A DNA stretch of 64,000 bases from Nitrospira sp. (GTDB taxonomy: Bacteria; Nitrospirota; Nitrospiria; Nitrospirales; Nitrospiraceae), in the NCBI GenBank assembly GCA_024330965.1, contig JANDJL010000005.1:62001-126000 (forward strand), read 5' to 3'. The first letter of the stretch is position 1, and every line of letters begins with the position of its first letter. The position numbers were made by a program, and so were the translations under genes. The notes beneath the pieces are model-generated. The model was not told the origin of the DNA, ran no database searches, and saw only the letters and a list, made by a program, of their open reading frames with translations. This document shows positions 40,855-50,135 of the stretch, in pieces.

Positions 40855-43038
40855 ATGAATCTCATTCGCTCGCTTATCAATCGTCTGTCTGAAGGTCTGC
40901 TTTCGACCGGTCCGGGGAAACTCAGCCATGCTGTTGAACCTTCCCAAGCGCCATCGCTGCGGCTTGTCTCCGATAAGGTGACGGGGTTGCCATCGTTGGA
41001 GCCGGCGACTCGGCGTTCATCCGGCCATGCCGGCCATGCCCACACCCAGCCTGACATGATCGACGATGCCATCCGGCGAAGCCAGGCGTGGTTCCTGAAT
41101 CGCCAGCATGTGGAAGGATACTGGGTGGCGGAGCTTGAGGCAGACACCACGTTGACATCCGAATACATCATGCTCCGCCGCTTTCTTGATCGCGTGGATC
41201 CCGATCGTGAAGAGAAGGCCGTGCGATACTTGCGGGCCACGCAATTGCCCGACGGCGGCTGGCCTATCTATTACGGCGGACCGTCCGAGATCAGCGCCTC
41301 CGTCAAAGCGTATTTCGCCCTCAAATTGACCGGCGTTTCGGCGGAAGAGCCGTTTATGGTCCGAGCCAAAGAGCGCATTCTGGCCATGGGCGGCGTGGTG
41401 CAAGCCAACGTTTTCACCAAGATCGCCCTGGCGCTGTTCGATCAGTACGATTGGGAAGGCGTGCCGCACATGCCCGTCGAGATCATGTTGCTGCCGAAGA
41501 AGTTCTACTTCAATGTCTACGCCATCTCATATTGGTCGCGAGCTGTGCTGATTCCCCTGCTCATTGTGTTTGCGTACCGTCCGGTGTGCCGGATTTCACG
41601 TGAGCAGGGCATCGAGGAGCTGTATCCTGTTCCCCGCCAGACGATTCGCTACTGGAAATATCCGCCGTTCAATAAAGATCAGGCTTGGTTTACGCCCCAC
41701 AATTTCTTTGTGGCGCTGGATGCGTTGCTGAAGGTCTATGATCGGATGCCTCTCCGGGCGTTGCGCAAGAACGCCTTAAAAAAGGCCGCCGACTGGATGC
41801 TGGAGCATATGAAGGGAACTGGAGGGCTTGGCGCTATTTATCCGGCCATGGCGAACTCCATCATGGCGTTACAGTGTATGGGGTACGACGCGGACGACCC
41901 CCTCGTCGTCAAGGCGTTGCGCGAGATCGAGGAATTGGAGGTGTACGATTCGGTGGAGCTGGACGGTCAGTCTGTTCCCGCTCTCCATCTGCAGCCCTGT
42001 TTTTCTCCAATTTGGGATACGGCACTGCTTATCAATGCCATGATCGAATCCGGAATGCCGCAAGACCATCCCGCTTTGCAGAAGGCCGCGGCGTATCTGA
42101 TGTCCAGGCAGACTAAGAAGAAGGGAGATTGGATCGTCTCTGCTCCCTCGGCTGAACCCGGTGGCTGGTACTTCCAGTTTGAGAACGAATTGTATCCCGA
42201 CGTTGATGATTCCGCCGTCGTGCTCATGGCGCTCGCGAAATTGAAAATGTCTCAAGCTGTCGAGCAGGGAGAATCGATCCGTCGTGGCATGAAGTGGGTC
42301 ATGGCCATGCAAGGGTCCGACGGAGGATGGGGAGCGTACGATAAGGATAACAATCGCGTCGTTTTTAACTATATTCCTTTTGCGGATCATCGGGCGTTAC
42401 TGGATCCCAGTACATCGGACTTGACCGGCCGATGTCTGGAGATGCTGGGGACGCTGGGGTACGACCGGAGGCATCCAGCTGTCGGGCCAGCCTTGGCCTT
42501 TTTGAAAAAGGAACAGGAACAAGACGGAAGTTGGTATGGACGGTGGGGCGTCAACTACATTTATGGAACATGGTCTGTCCTCGCAGGTCTTCGCGCCATC
42601 GGGGAAGATCTATCATCTCCGTACATCCGTCGGGCCGTCTCATGGTTGGAATCGAAGCAAAATCCGGACGGCGGATGGGGCGAGTCCTGCCTGTCGTATG
42701 CGGACCCAGCCTTCAGTGGCAAGGGGGAGAGCACACCGTCCCAGACGGCCTGGGCCTTGATGGGGTTGATGTCCGCCGGCATGGTGGATTCGTTCAGCGT
42801 TGCGCGCGGGGTGCAATTTCTCCTACGTCATCAAATGAAAGACGGATCATGGCAAGAGATTCGCCATACCGGTACGGGATTCCCGCGCGTGTTCTACCTC
42901 CGTTATCACTGGTATTGCCAGTATTTCCCGTTGTGGGCGCTCGCGATGTACCGGAACCTCAGAACTCGAGGGAAAACGCGGGCGGACGAATTGCGCCATC
43001 ACGTCCAGGCTGCCGGGTGGCACCGGGCTGATCCTTGA
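40855..43038 (+). CDS. shc: Squalene-hopene cyclase
   Basis: Repeated QW motifs (QLPDGGWPIYYGG, MQGSDGGWGAYDKDNN, QNPDGGWGESCLSY, QMKDGSWQE); catalytic DVDDSAVVLMAL. Confidence 0.96.
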   Translation: MNLIRSLINRLSEGLLSTGPGKLSHAVEPSQAPSLRLVSDKVTGLPSLEPATRRSSGHAGHAHTQPDMIDDAIRRSQAWFLNRQHVEGYWVAELEADTTLTSEYIMLRRFLDRVDPDREEKAVRYLRATQLPDGGWPIYYGGPSEISASVKAYFALKLTGVSAEEPFMVRAKERILAMGGVVQANVFTKIALALFDQYDWEGVPHMPVEIMLLPKKFYFNVYAISYWSRAVLIPLLIVFAYRPVCRISREQGIEELYPVPRQTIRYWKYPPFNKDQAWFTPHNFFVALDALLKVYDRMPLRALRKNALKKAADWMLEHMKGTGGLGAIYPAMANSIMALQCMGYDADDPLVVKALREIEELEVYDSVELDGQSVPALHLQPCFSPIWDTALLINAMIESGMPQDHPALQKAAAYLMSRQTKKKGDWIVSAPSAEPGGWYFQFENELYPDVDDSAVVLMALAKLKMSQAVEQGESIRRGMKWVMAMQGSDGGWGAYDKDNNRVVFNYIPFADHRALLDPSTSDLTGRCLEMLGTLGYDRRHPAVGPALAFLKKEQEQDGSWYGRWGVNYIYGTWSVLAGLRAIGEDLSSPYIRRAVSWLESKQNPDGGWGESCLSYADPAFSGKGESTPSQTAWALMGLMSAGMVDSFSVARGVQFLLRHQMKDGSWQEIRHTGTGFPRVFYLRYHWYCQYFPLWALAMYRNLRTRGKTRADELRHHVQAAGWHRADP

Positions 43039-43856
43039 CCGCCGAAGATCCTGCCCACCTGATCGATCTCTTTCCTCTTCCCGGCACAACGCCGATCAAG
43101 CGGATCGCGCTGTTCGCTGCGACTTCATGGGAAACACAGGCCGTCCGCGCCGCGTTCGGAACGGAAACTCGGCAGGATGTCGATGGAACGGCAGTCCTGG
43201 TGTATAAGGAAGGTCCCTACGAGTATTGGTTGGCCAAAACCGGTATCGGCCCGGAGAAGGCCCGTCGGGTCGCTCAAAGATTGCTGATGCGTCAATCCTT
43301 CAGCCTGGCGGTCTCGACCGGATTTGCCTGCGCACTTGTCCCAACGGAGATTGGGATGTTGTTGCTTGGCCGTGAAGTGATCGTCATGGAGAAAGGAGAC
43401 GCCCGTAAGCTTCCGGTGATGGAGACGCCGGAAGATGAGGGAGAAACGATGATTCGGTTGGCTCAGGTGAGCGGACAAGCTAGCCTTGTCGGTCCATTCG
43501 TCTCCACCGATCGCATTGTCGGCAGCGCGGCGGATAAACGACGGTTTGCTCGCCTCACCGGTGCGGTCGGCCTGGATATGGAGAGTGCGGCGTTGGCGGA
43601 GGAAGCGCGGCACGCTCGAGTGTCGTTTGTCATTGTGCGCACGGTATCAGACCTCTTGGATGAGGACCTTTCTCTGGATTTCAACCTGTTTCTCCAACCC
43701 GCCGGTTGGTTGAGAGGCATGGCCTCGGTGGTGGGACACCCTTCCCGATTGGCGGGTTTGTGGCGGCTTTGTCGGCAGAGCCGGATGGCGGCGAGCAATC
43801 TGACCACGTTCTTCAAGCGCTATGCCAGGACGGTTGCCGGACGACTCGAAGGCTGA
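43035..43856 (+). CDS. hpnG: Hopanoid-associated phosphorylase-like protein (HpnG family)
   Basis: Nucleoside phosphorylase-like fold: TGFACALVPTEIGMLLLGREV..., VGLDMESAALAEEARHARVSFVIVRTVSD; 4-bp overlap with shc. Confidence 0.78.
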   Translation: MTAEDPAHLIDLFPLPGTTPIKRIALFAATSWETQAVRAAFGTETRQDVDGTAVLVYKEGPYEYWLAKTGIGPEKARRVAQRLLMRQSFSLAVSTGFACALVPTEIGMLLLGREVIVMEKGDARKLPVMETPEDEGETMIRLAQVSGQASLVGPFVSTDRIVGSAADKRRFARLTGAVGLDMESAALAEEARHARVSFVIVRTVSDLLDEDLSLDFNLFLQPAGWLRGMASVVGHPSRLAGLWRLCRQSRMAASNLTTFFKRYARTVAGRLEG

Positions 43857-43872
43857 CGGCCCACGAGACCCT

Positions 43873-44643
43873 ATGATCACGATGCTGGAGCGGCTCGGAC
43901 GCTGGACCGTGAATGTGGTCGGCGAGATGGGACGGATGCTGATCTTTGTGGCTTCGTCCGTTGCTTGGCTGTTTCGCCCTCCATTCCGGGTCGTTCAGAT
44001 CGTCAAACAACTGCATTTCATCGGATACAAGTCGACCTTCGTCGTCGTCTTAACGGCCGCCTTTACAGGTATGGTGCTGGCTCTTCAAGGGTACTATACG
44101 CTTCGGAAATTCGGGTCCGAAGGGCTGCTGGGCTCGGCGGTGGCGCTCAGCATGATTCGGGAGCTTGGGCCCGTACTGGCGGCGCTGATGGTGACGGCCC
44201 GAGCCGGCTCCGCGATGACGGCGGAAATCGGCATCATGCGGATTACGGAACAGATCGACGCTCTCGACACCATGGCGGTCAATCCGCTCCAGTACTTGAT
44301 CGCGCCGAAGCTTGTCGCCGGCTTGATCGGCGTCCCGCTGCTGGTGGCGATTTTCGACGTCGTCGGGATTTACGGTGGCCATCTGGTCGGCGTGGAGTTG
44401 TTGGGCGTCAACGCCGGGTCCTATTGGAATTCGATTGCATCGTCGGTTGAATGGAAAGACGTATACGGGGGTATCCTCAAGTCCATCAGCTTCGGACTGA
44501 TCGTCAGTTGGGTTTGCACGTACAAGGGGTTTTACACCAAGATGAGCGCGGAAGGGTTGGGGACGGCTACGACCGAGGCCGTGGTGTTGTCGTCGGTGTT
44601 GATCCTCATCTGGGATTATTTCTTGACGTCGGTGCTGTTGTAA
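43873..44643 (+). CDS. mlaE: MlaE-family ABC transporter permease
   Basis: FTGMVLALQGYYTLRKFGSEGLLGSAVALSMIRELGPVLAALMVTARAGSAMTAEIGIMRITEQIDAL; start reassigned to ATG 43873. Confidence 0.93.
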   Translation: MITMLERLGRWTVNVVGEMGRMLIFVASSVAWLFRPPFRVVQIVKQLHFIGYKSTFVVVLTAAFTGMVLALQGYYTLRKFGSEGLLGSAVALSMIRELGPVLAALMVTARAGSAMTAEIGIMRITEQIDALDTMAVNPLQYLIAPKLVAGLIGVPLLVAIFDVVGIYGGHLVGVELLGVNAGSYWNSIASSVEWKDVYGGILKSISFGLIVSWVCTYKGFYTKMSAEGLGTATTEAVVLSSVLILIWDYFLTSVLL

Positions 44644-44728
44644 GGGTGGCTGGTCGTCGGCTTGAAGGCCCACGTTCTCGCAGATGATCTTTTTAGATGT
44701 GATGGCCTCAGGCTTGAGTTTGTAGAAG

Positions 44729-45487
44729 ATGATCAAACTGGTCGGCGTGACGAAAACCTTGGGTGGGCATCCGGTGTTGCGGGGGGTGGATCTTGTCATT
44801 CCGCCGCGGAAGCTGACGACCATCATCGGCCGCAGTGGGGAAGGCAAGAGCGTGCTGCTCAAACACATGATCGGGCTGATGCAACCAGATTCGGGAGAGG
44901 TGTGGGTCGATGGGGTGGAAATCTCACGATTGCGAGGCCGCGCGCTCAACGACGTCCGCAAACGATTTGCGATGTTGTTTCAGGGGGCGGCGTTGTTTGA
45001 CTCGCTGACGGTGTTTGAGAACGTGGCGTTTCCGTTGCGCGAACGACTTCGCATGAAAGGGCCGGAGGTCGCCAGCCGCGTCGAAGAGAAACTGGAGCAG
45101 GTCGGTCTGGCCGGGATGGGACATAAATTCCCCGCAGAACTGAGCGGGGGCATGCGCAAGCGAGCCGGGTTGGCGCGGGCGCTGGTCATGCAGCCGGAGA
45201 TCATTCTCTTTGATGAACCGACGACTGGCCTCGACCCGTTGATGGCCAAGTCGATCCATGATCTCATTACCGGCATGCAGCGTAAGTTCGGATTTACCGC
45301 TGTGATGGTCAGCCATGAAATTCCGGAAGTTTTCGGCATTTCCGACTATGTCGCCATGTTGAAGGGCGGACGCATCGCGCTGATGGCGGAACCGCTGGAA
45401 TTTCAGCGAACAAAAGACCCTGACATTCGGGAATTTATCTCGGTCGGAGGGACTGTCCCGTTGCGCGCGGCTTCTCCAGACGGATAA
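44729..45487 (+). CDS. mlaF: MlaF-like ABC transporter ATPase
   Basis: Walker A GRSGEGKSVLLKHMIGL; ABC signature ELSGGMRKRAGLARALVMQPEIILFDEPTTGLDP. Confidence 0.93.
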   Translation: MIKLVGVTKTLGGHPVLRGVDLVIPPRKLTTIIGRSGEGKSVLLKHMIGLMQPDSGEVWVDGVEISRLRGRALNDVRKRFAMLFQGAALFDSLTVFENVAFPLRERLRMKGPEVASRVEEKLEQVGLAGMGHKFPAELSGGMRKRAGLARALVMQPEIILFDEPTTGLDPLMAKSIHDLITGMQRKFGFTAVMVSHEIPEVFGISDYVAMLKGGRIALMAEPLEFQRTKDPDIREFISVGGTVPLRAASPDG

Positions 45488-45499
45488 AGAGGAGATGGC

Positions 45500-45943
45500 A
45501 TGGAGAAAAGCAGATTGGAATTGACCGTCGGGGTGTTCGTGTTGATCGGGATCGTCTGTTTGGGCTATCTCTCGATCAAGCTGGGCAAACTGGAATTGGT
45601 CGGCGGCGATCTGTACGAGGTGGACGCGCCGTTTAACTCGGCGTCTGGCCTTAAACCAGGCGCGGCTGTGGAAATTGCCGGCGTCGAGGTTGGACGGGTC
45701 AAATCGATTGTGCTGAAAGATGATCAGGCCGTCGTCCGGTTGGCGGTGCACAAGAGCGTCAGGCTTTACACCGACACGTTCGCGTCGATTAAGACCAGGG
45801 GCATCATCGGAGAGAAGTTCGTGTCGTTGTCACCCGGCGGGGGCGGTGAGCCGTTGCAAGCGGGCGGCATAATTCGCGATACTGAGTCCGGTTTGGACTT
45901 GGAGGAGTTGGTCAGCCAATATGTGCACGGAAAAGTGAAGTAA
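45500..45943 (+). CDS. mlaD: MlaD / MCE-domain protein
   Basis: LELTVGVFVLIGIVCLGYLSIKLG...YEVDAPFNSASGLKPGAAVEIAGVEVGRVKSIVLKDDQAVVRLAV. Confidence 0.92.
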   Translation: MEKSRLELTVGVFVLIGIVCLGYLSIKLGKLELVGGDLYEVDAPFNSASGLKPGAAVEIAGVEVGRVKSIVLKDDQAVVRLAVHKSVRLYTDTFASIKTRGIIGEKFVSLSPGGGGEPLQAGGIIRDTESGLDLEELVSQYVHGKVK

Positions 45944-45979
45944 GCACGTTGATTCAATTAGGAGGCTGCAAACGATCTT

Positions 45980-46657
45980 TTGTCGGAAGGGACGAGCATG
46001 GCGATCGTTCTTCAAGGAAAGATAAACCAACTGGTTCATGTGTTGCTACGACGGCGCATGGTGGCGCGAGGTCTCGGTCTTGCCGTCGTTGTCGCGTTGT
46101 TGTCGCCGGTTGTCGGGTACGCGGGGGCTCCGACGGAAGCCATGAGAACGACGATCGACGAAGTGCTGCGCATCCTCCGTCAGGATGAGCTCAAACAGCC
46201 GGGAAGGGCGGAGGAACGCCGACAGATGCTGGAGAAGGTCGTGGAGGCCCGCTTCGATTATCAAGAGATGTCGAAACGTGCGCTCGGCGCTCCCTGGAAC
46301 ACCCTGTCCGACGAGGAGAAACGGGAGTTCGTGACGCTGTTTCGGACGTTGCTGACGAATTCGTATGCCGACAAGATCGAAACCTATTCCGGCGAAGGCG
46401 TTCAATATTTGAACGAGCGGACTGAAAAGGAATACGCGGAAGTCAGGACGAAGGTTCTGTCGGAGAAAACGGAAATCCCTCTTGATTATCGGTTGATTCA
46501 CAAAGCCAATGATTGGCGCGTGTACGATGTCGTGATCGACGGGGTCAGTCTGGTCAATAACTACCGGGGGCAATTTGCCAAGATCATCAAGGCGTCTTCC
46601 TACGCCGATCTTGTCGAACAACTCCGCAAGAAGTCCGAGAAGATCAAATCTCCCTAG
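45980..46657 (+). CDS. mlaC: MlaC-like periplasmic lipid-binding protein
   Basis: FDYQEMSKRALGAPWNTLSDEEKREFVTLFRTLLTNSYADKIETY...WRVYDVVIDGVSLVNNYRGQFAKII. Confidence 0.9.
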   Translation: MSEGTSMAIVLQGKINQLVHVLLRRRMVARGLGLAVVVALLSPVVGYAGAPTEAMRTTIDEVLRILRQDELKQPGRAEERRQMLEKVVEARFDYQEMSKRALGAPWNTLSDEEKREFVTLFRTLLTNSYADKIETYSGEGVQYLNERTEKEYAEVRTKVLSEKTEIPLDYRLIHKANDWRVYDVVIDGVSLVNNYRGQFAKIIKASSYADLVEQLRKKSEKIKSP

Positions 46658-46693
46658 CAGTCGGGTCGTTGTTTCGAAGGTACGAGACTGTTC

Positions 46694-47896
46694 GTGCGTC
46701 GTCTTGCCCCCATACTTGTACTTGCGCTCGTGCTCATCGGACCGTATGGCTCTTTTTTCGCGGGCGTCGCTCGTGCGGACGTGCAGTACTTTCCCATCCC
46801 AGCCATCAGTTCCAGCAAGAACGACGGCAACGATTACGGCATGATCGTGCCCGCCCTGATCACCGGTCCAGACGGCGAACTTAAGCATCTGATTGCACCG
46901 ATGGTGATTTACAATAGCATCGTCGGCGTCCGAGGGACCTTGAACCTGTTTCATTATCAGCCGGGCGGGAAGGAGCTTAGAGGGATCGCGTCGTGGTCGG
47001 AAAAGATCGAGCGGCGGTTTCTCTTAAGTTACGTCGATCCCGGCTTCAGCAACGGTCGCTACAGCATCGGGGTCAGCGCAGCCCACTTTAAGAATGCGAC
47101 GGTGCGGTTTTTCGGTCTGGGGCCGACGACACCCCTCCATGATGAAACCAACTACACGGCGTCTGAAACCCGGTTCAATTGGAAATTTGGCATCTACGCG
47201 AACGAAGTGACGCTGATCGCCGTCAGCCAGCGGCTTCGCCACATGGACGCCATTGATCCGGGAGCCACCGTGTTGCCTTTTACTGGAAATCGATTTCCGA
47301 CGGTTTCCGGGGTGGAAGGAGCCACGATTCTAGGGGAACGGATTTCATTCCACTACGATACCCGCAATAACCTCGTCACGCCGACCGATGGAATGGCGGT
47401 GACGGCCTATGCGGAAATCAACCATAATTTTCATCCCGGTGCGCAGCCGCTCTATTCCCGGTACGGAATCGAAGTCAAAAAAATGTTTGCGAGCGAATCC
47501 AAGCGCGCCATCCTGGTCATTCGCGGCGATTTTCAAGCGACGATCGGGACGGACGTGCCGTTTTATGAGTTGAGTTCGTTGGGGGGGCAGAACAATCTGC
47601 GTGGATATGGGGTGGATCGGTACATCGACAAGCAGCTCATTGCCCTGAGTGTCGAGGAGCGAATCCATATCCTTCGCACCCGTCTGGCCGGAGTGATGGC
47701 GGATTTCGAGATCGCCCCTTTCGTTGATACGGGGCAGGTGTTCAGCTCGTTTAAGGATGTCAGTTTCAAAGACTATCGCATCACGCCGGGGATCGGTTTT
47801 CGGGGGATCATTCGGCCCAACGTTGTGGGACGAATCGATTATGGATTCAGCAAGGAAGGGGGCGCCATTTTTGCGGGGCTTGACTTCCCTTATTAG
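46694..47896 (+). CDS. Omp85/D15-type outer-membrane barrel protein without evident POTRA domains
   Basis: Signal peptide; barrel-like alternation; SSLGGQNNLRGYGVDRYIDKQL (Omp85 xRGY-like motif), FVDTGQVF, GIGFRGIIRPNVVGRIDYGFSKEGGAIFAGLDFPY; only about 400 aa. Confidence 0.75.
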   Translation: MRRLAPILVLALVLIGPYGSFFAGVARADVQYFPIPAISSSKNDGNDYGMIVPALITGPDGELKHLIAPMVIYNSIVGVRGTLNLFHYQPGGKELRGIASWSEKIERRFLLSYVDPGFSNGRYSIGVSAAHFKNATVRFFGLGPTTPLHDETNYTASETRFNWKFGIYANEVTLIAVSQRLRHMDAIDPGATVLPFTGNRFPTVSGVEGATILGERISFHYDTRNNLVTPTDGMAVTAYAEINHNFHPGAQPLYSRYGIEVKKMFASESKRAILVIRGDFQATIGTDVPFYELSSLGGQNNLRGYGVDRYIDKQLIALSVEERIHILRTRLAGVMADFEIAPFVDTGQVFSSFKDVSFKDYRITPGIGFRGIIRPNVVGRIDYGFSKEGGAIFAGLDFPY

Positions 47897-48133
47897 TTCG
47901 CGGGCATGAGTCATGGGAGCGGTGATGGAGAGGAAACAGTCGATCCCAGTCGTTCCTGGTCTGAGTGCTCGGACCACGCCCGGCCTCCTGGTCTAAAGGC
48001 TTGACAGGATAGGAGTCTTGTGTGAGACTCATCCGCTGATGCGAGTCACGCCGCCGAACTACCTGACCGTTGCCTCCCGAATGTCTGGTTTCACATGCGG
48101 TTGAGTGGATAGATACAAAAAGGAGAGCACGCC

Positions 48134-50077
48134 ATGTCGATTCTCAAAAACATCAACAGCCCGGCTGATTTGAAGCGAGTGTCTCCTGATCGGTTTCCGG
48201 CGTTGGCGCAAGAGATTCGTGAGCAGATCATCGATGCGGTTTCCTCGGTGGGGGGACACCTGGCTTCCAATTTGGGTGTAGTGGAATTGACGATTGCGTT
48301 GCACTATCTGTTGGATACGCCAACGGATAAGATCGTCTGGGATACCAGCAATCAATGTTACGCCCACAAACTGCTTACCGGGAGGAGGGAGCGGTTCCAT
48401 ACTCTGAGGCAGTACGGCGGACTCAGCGGCTTCTGTAAGCGGGAGGAAAGCGAATACGATACCTTCAACGCCGGGCATGCGGGGACCGGCGTCTCCGCTG
48501 CGTTCGGGATGGTGGAAGCGCGCGAACAGTTGGGGCAGAAACACAAAATCGTCTGTGTCGTAGGAGATGGCGCGATGACGGCCGGTATGACGTTGGAGGG
48601 GCTTCACCATGCCGGCGGCATGGGCAAGGATTTTTTGGTGATCTTGAACGACAATCAAATGTCCATTTCCAAAAACGTCGGGGCCATTTCGGCGTACCTG
48701 AGCCGGACGATTACGGGAGAATTTTACGGAAAGGTGCGTCAGGAGACGGGCCAATTGTTGGGGAAAATTCCACACATCGGTTCGGACATGCAAAAGCTGG
48801 CTCGACGGGCGGAGGAGCTGGCCAAGGGCGTCATCCTTCCGGGATTGCTCTTTGAGGAATTGGGATTTCAATATAGCGGACCTATCGACGGGCATAACTT
48901 CGAGCACCTGCTCCCGACGATCGAGAATGCGGTGAAAATGAAAGGGCCGGTCCTGCTCCACGTCGTGACGAAAAAGGGGCTCGGCTACGAACCGGCCATG
49001 AAGAATCCCGTCTGGTTTCATGCCTGTCCTCCCTTCGTGAGGGAAACGGGTGCGCCCGCCAAGAAGGCGGTGCGCCCGTCCTATACGGCGATTGCGATCG
49101 AGACGCTGATCAAACAGGCTCGCCAAGACAAGCGAATCGTCGCCATTACCGCCGCCATGTGCGAAGGTACGGGGCTGACCGCATTCGAAAAAGAATTTCC
49201 TGACCGCCTGTACGACGTGGGGATTGCGGAGCAGCACGCGGTGACGTTTGCAGCGGGATTGGCGGCACAGGGGATGAAGCCGGTCGTGGCCATGTATGCC
49301 ACCTTCCTCCAACGCGCCTACGATCAAGTCGTGCACGACGTCGCGACACAAGATCTTCCCGTGGCGTTTCTCATCGACCGAGGCGGACTTGTTGCAGAGG
49401 ACGGAACGACGCACCATGGGGCGTTTGACTACGCGTACTTGCGTCATGTTCCCAACATGGTCGTGATGGCCCCCAAAGACGAAAACGAATTGCAGCATAT
49501 GGTCAAAACTGCCTTGCAGCACAATGGTCCGATTTCCGTTCGTTATCCCCGTGGGGTCAGCCTCGGTGTGAAGATGGACGAGTCTCCGACGGTGTTGCCG
49601 ATCGGGAGGGGTGAGTTGTTGAAGGAAGGGACGGAGGTCGCCATTATTGCCGTGGGTGTCACGGTGTGGCAGGCCTATCAAGCGGCCGAACGTCTGAGCC
49701 GGGAAGGAATTTCAACGGCCGTCGTGAACGCCAGATTCGTCAAGCCGTTGGATCGCGAGCTTATCACGGATGTAGCCAGACGAGTTCGCTATGTTGTGAC
49801 GGTGGAAGAAGGCTGCAAAATGGGCGGGTTCGGATCCGGCGTGCTGGAGCTGTTATCCGAAGCTCGTGTGACCGGAGTCACGACGAAAATTCTGGGTTTG
49901 CCGGACTGGTACATCGAGCAGGGGCCTCAGGATCTGCTCCGCGAACGATACGGCTTGACGGCGGAAGGAATCTACCACAGCGTAAAAGAACTGATCAGCG
50001 GTGCGTCGGTGGAGAGTGACCGGTTCAACGGCGTGGCGAGAGAGTATCTCCCCCACGGTGATGAACAGGGAAGCTGA
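48134..50077 (+). CDS. dxs: 1-deoxy-D-xylulose-5-phosphate synthase
   Basis: GGHLASNLGVVELTIALHYLLDTPTDKIVWDTSNQCYAHKLLTGR; VGDGAMTAGMTLEGLHHAG; YDVGIAEQHAVTFAAGLA. Confidence 0.97.
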   Translation: MSILKNINSPADLKRVSPDRFPALAQEIREQIIDAVSSVGGHLASNLGVVELTIALHYLLDTPTDKIVWDTSNQCYAHKLLTGRRERFHTLRQYGGLSGFCKREESEYDTFNAGHAGTGVSAAFGMVEAREQLGQKHKIVCVVGDGAMTAGMTLEGLHHAGGMGKDFLVILNDNQMSISKNVGAISAYLSRTITGEFYGKVRQETGQLLGKIPHIGSDMQKLARRAEELAKGVILPGLLFEELGFQYSGPIDGHNFEHLLPTIENAVKMKGPVLLHVVTKKGLGYEPAMKNPVWFHACPPFVRETGAPAKKAVRPSYTAIAIETLIKQARQDKRIVAITAAMCEGTGLTAFEKEFPDRLYDVGIAEQHAVTFAAGLAAQGMKPVVAMYATFLQRAYDQVVHDVATQDLPVAFLIDRGGLVAEDGTTHHGAFDYAYLRHVPNMVVMAPKDENELQHMVKTALQHNGPISVRYPRGVSLGVKMDESPTVLPIGRGELLKEGTEVAIIAVGVTVWQAYQAAERLSREGISTAVVNARFVKPLDRELITDVARRVRYVVTVEEGCKMGGFGSGVLELLSEARVTGVTTKILGLPDWYIEQGPQDLLRERYGLTAEGIYHSVKELISGASVESDRFNGVAREYLPHGDEQGS

Positions 50078-50135
50078 TGCGTTGTTGCATGAGGTGAGGG
50101 CTCGGGAGCCAACCTGAGCGGTCTCAGAAGCGTCC

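Noticed and set aside
48059-49681. 540-aa minus-strand ORF antisense to dxs
   Set aside because: Shadow ORF in high-GC coding DNA; composition rich in R/H/Q/P without domain signatures, while dxs on the + strand is unambiguous.
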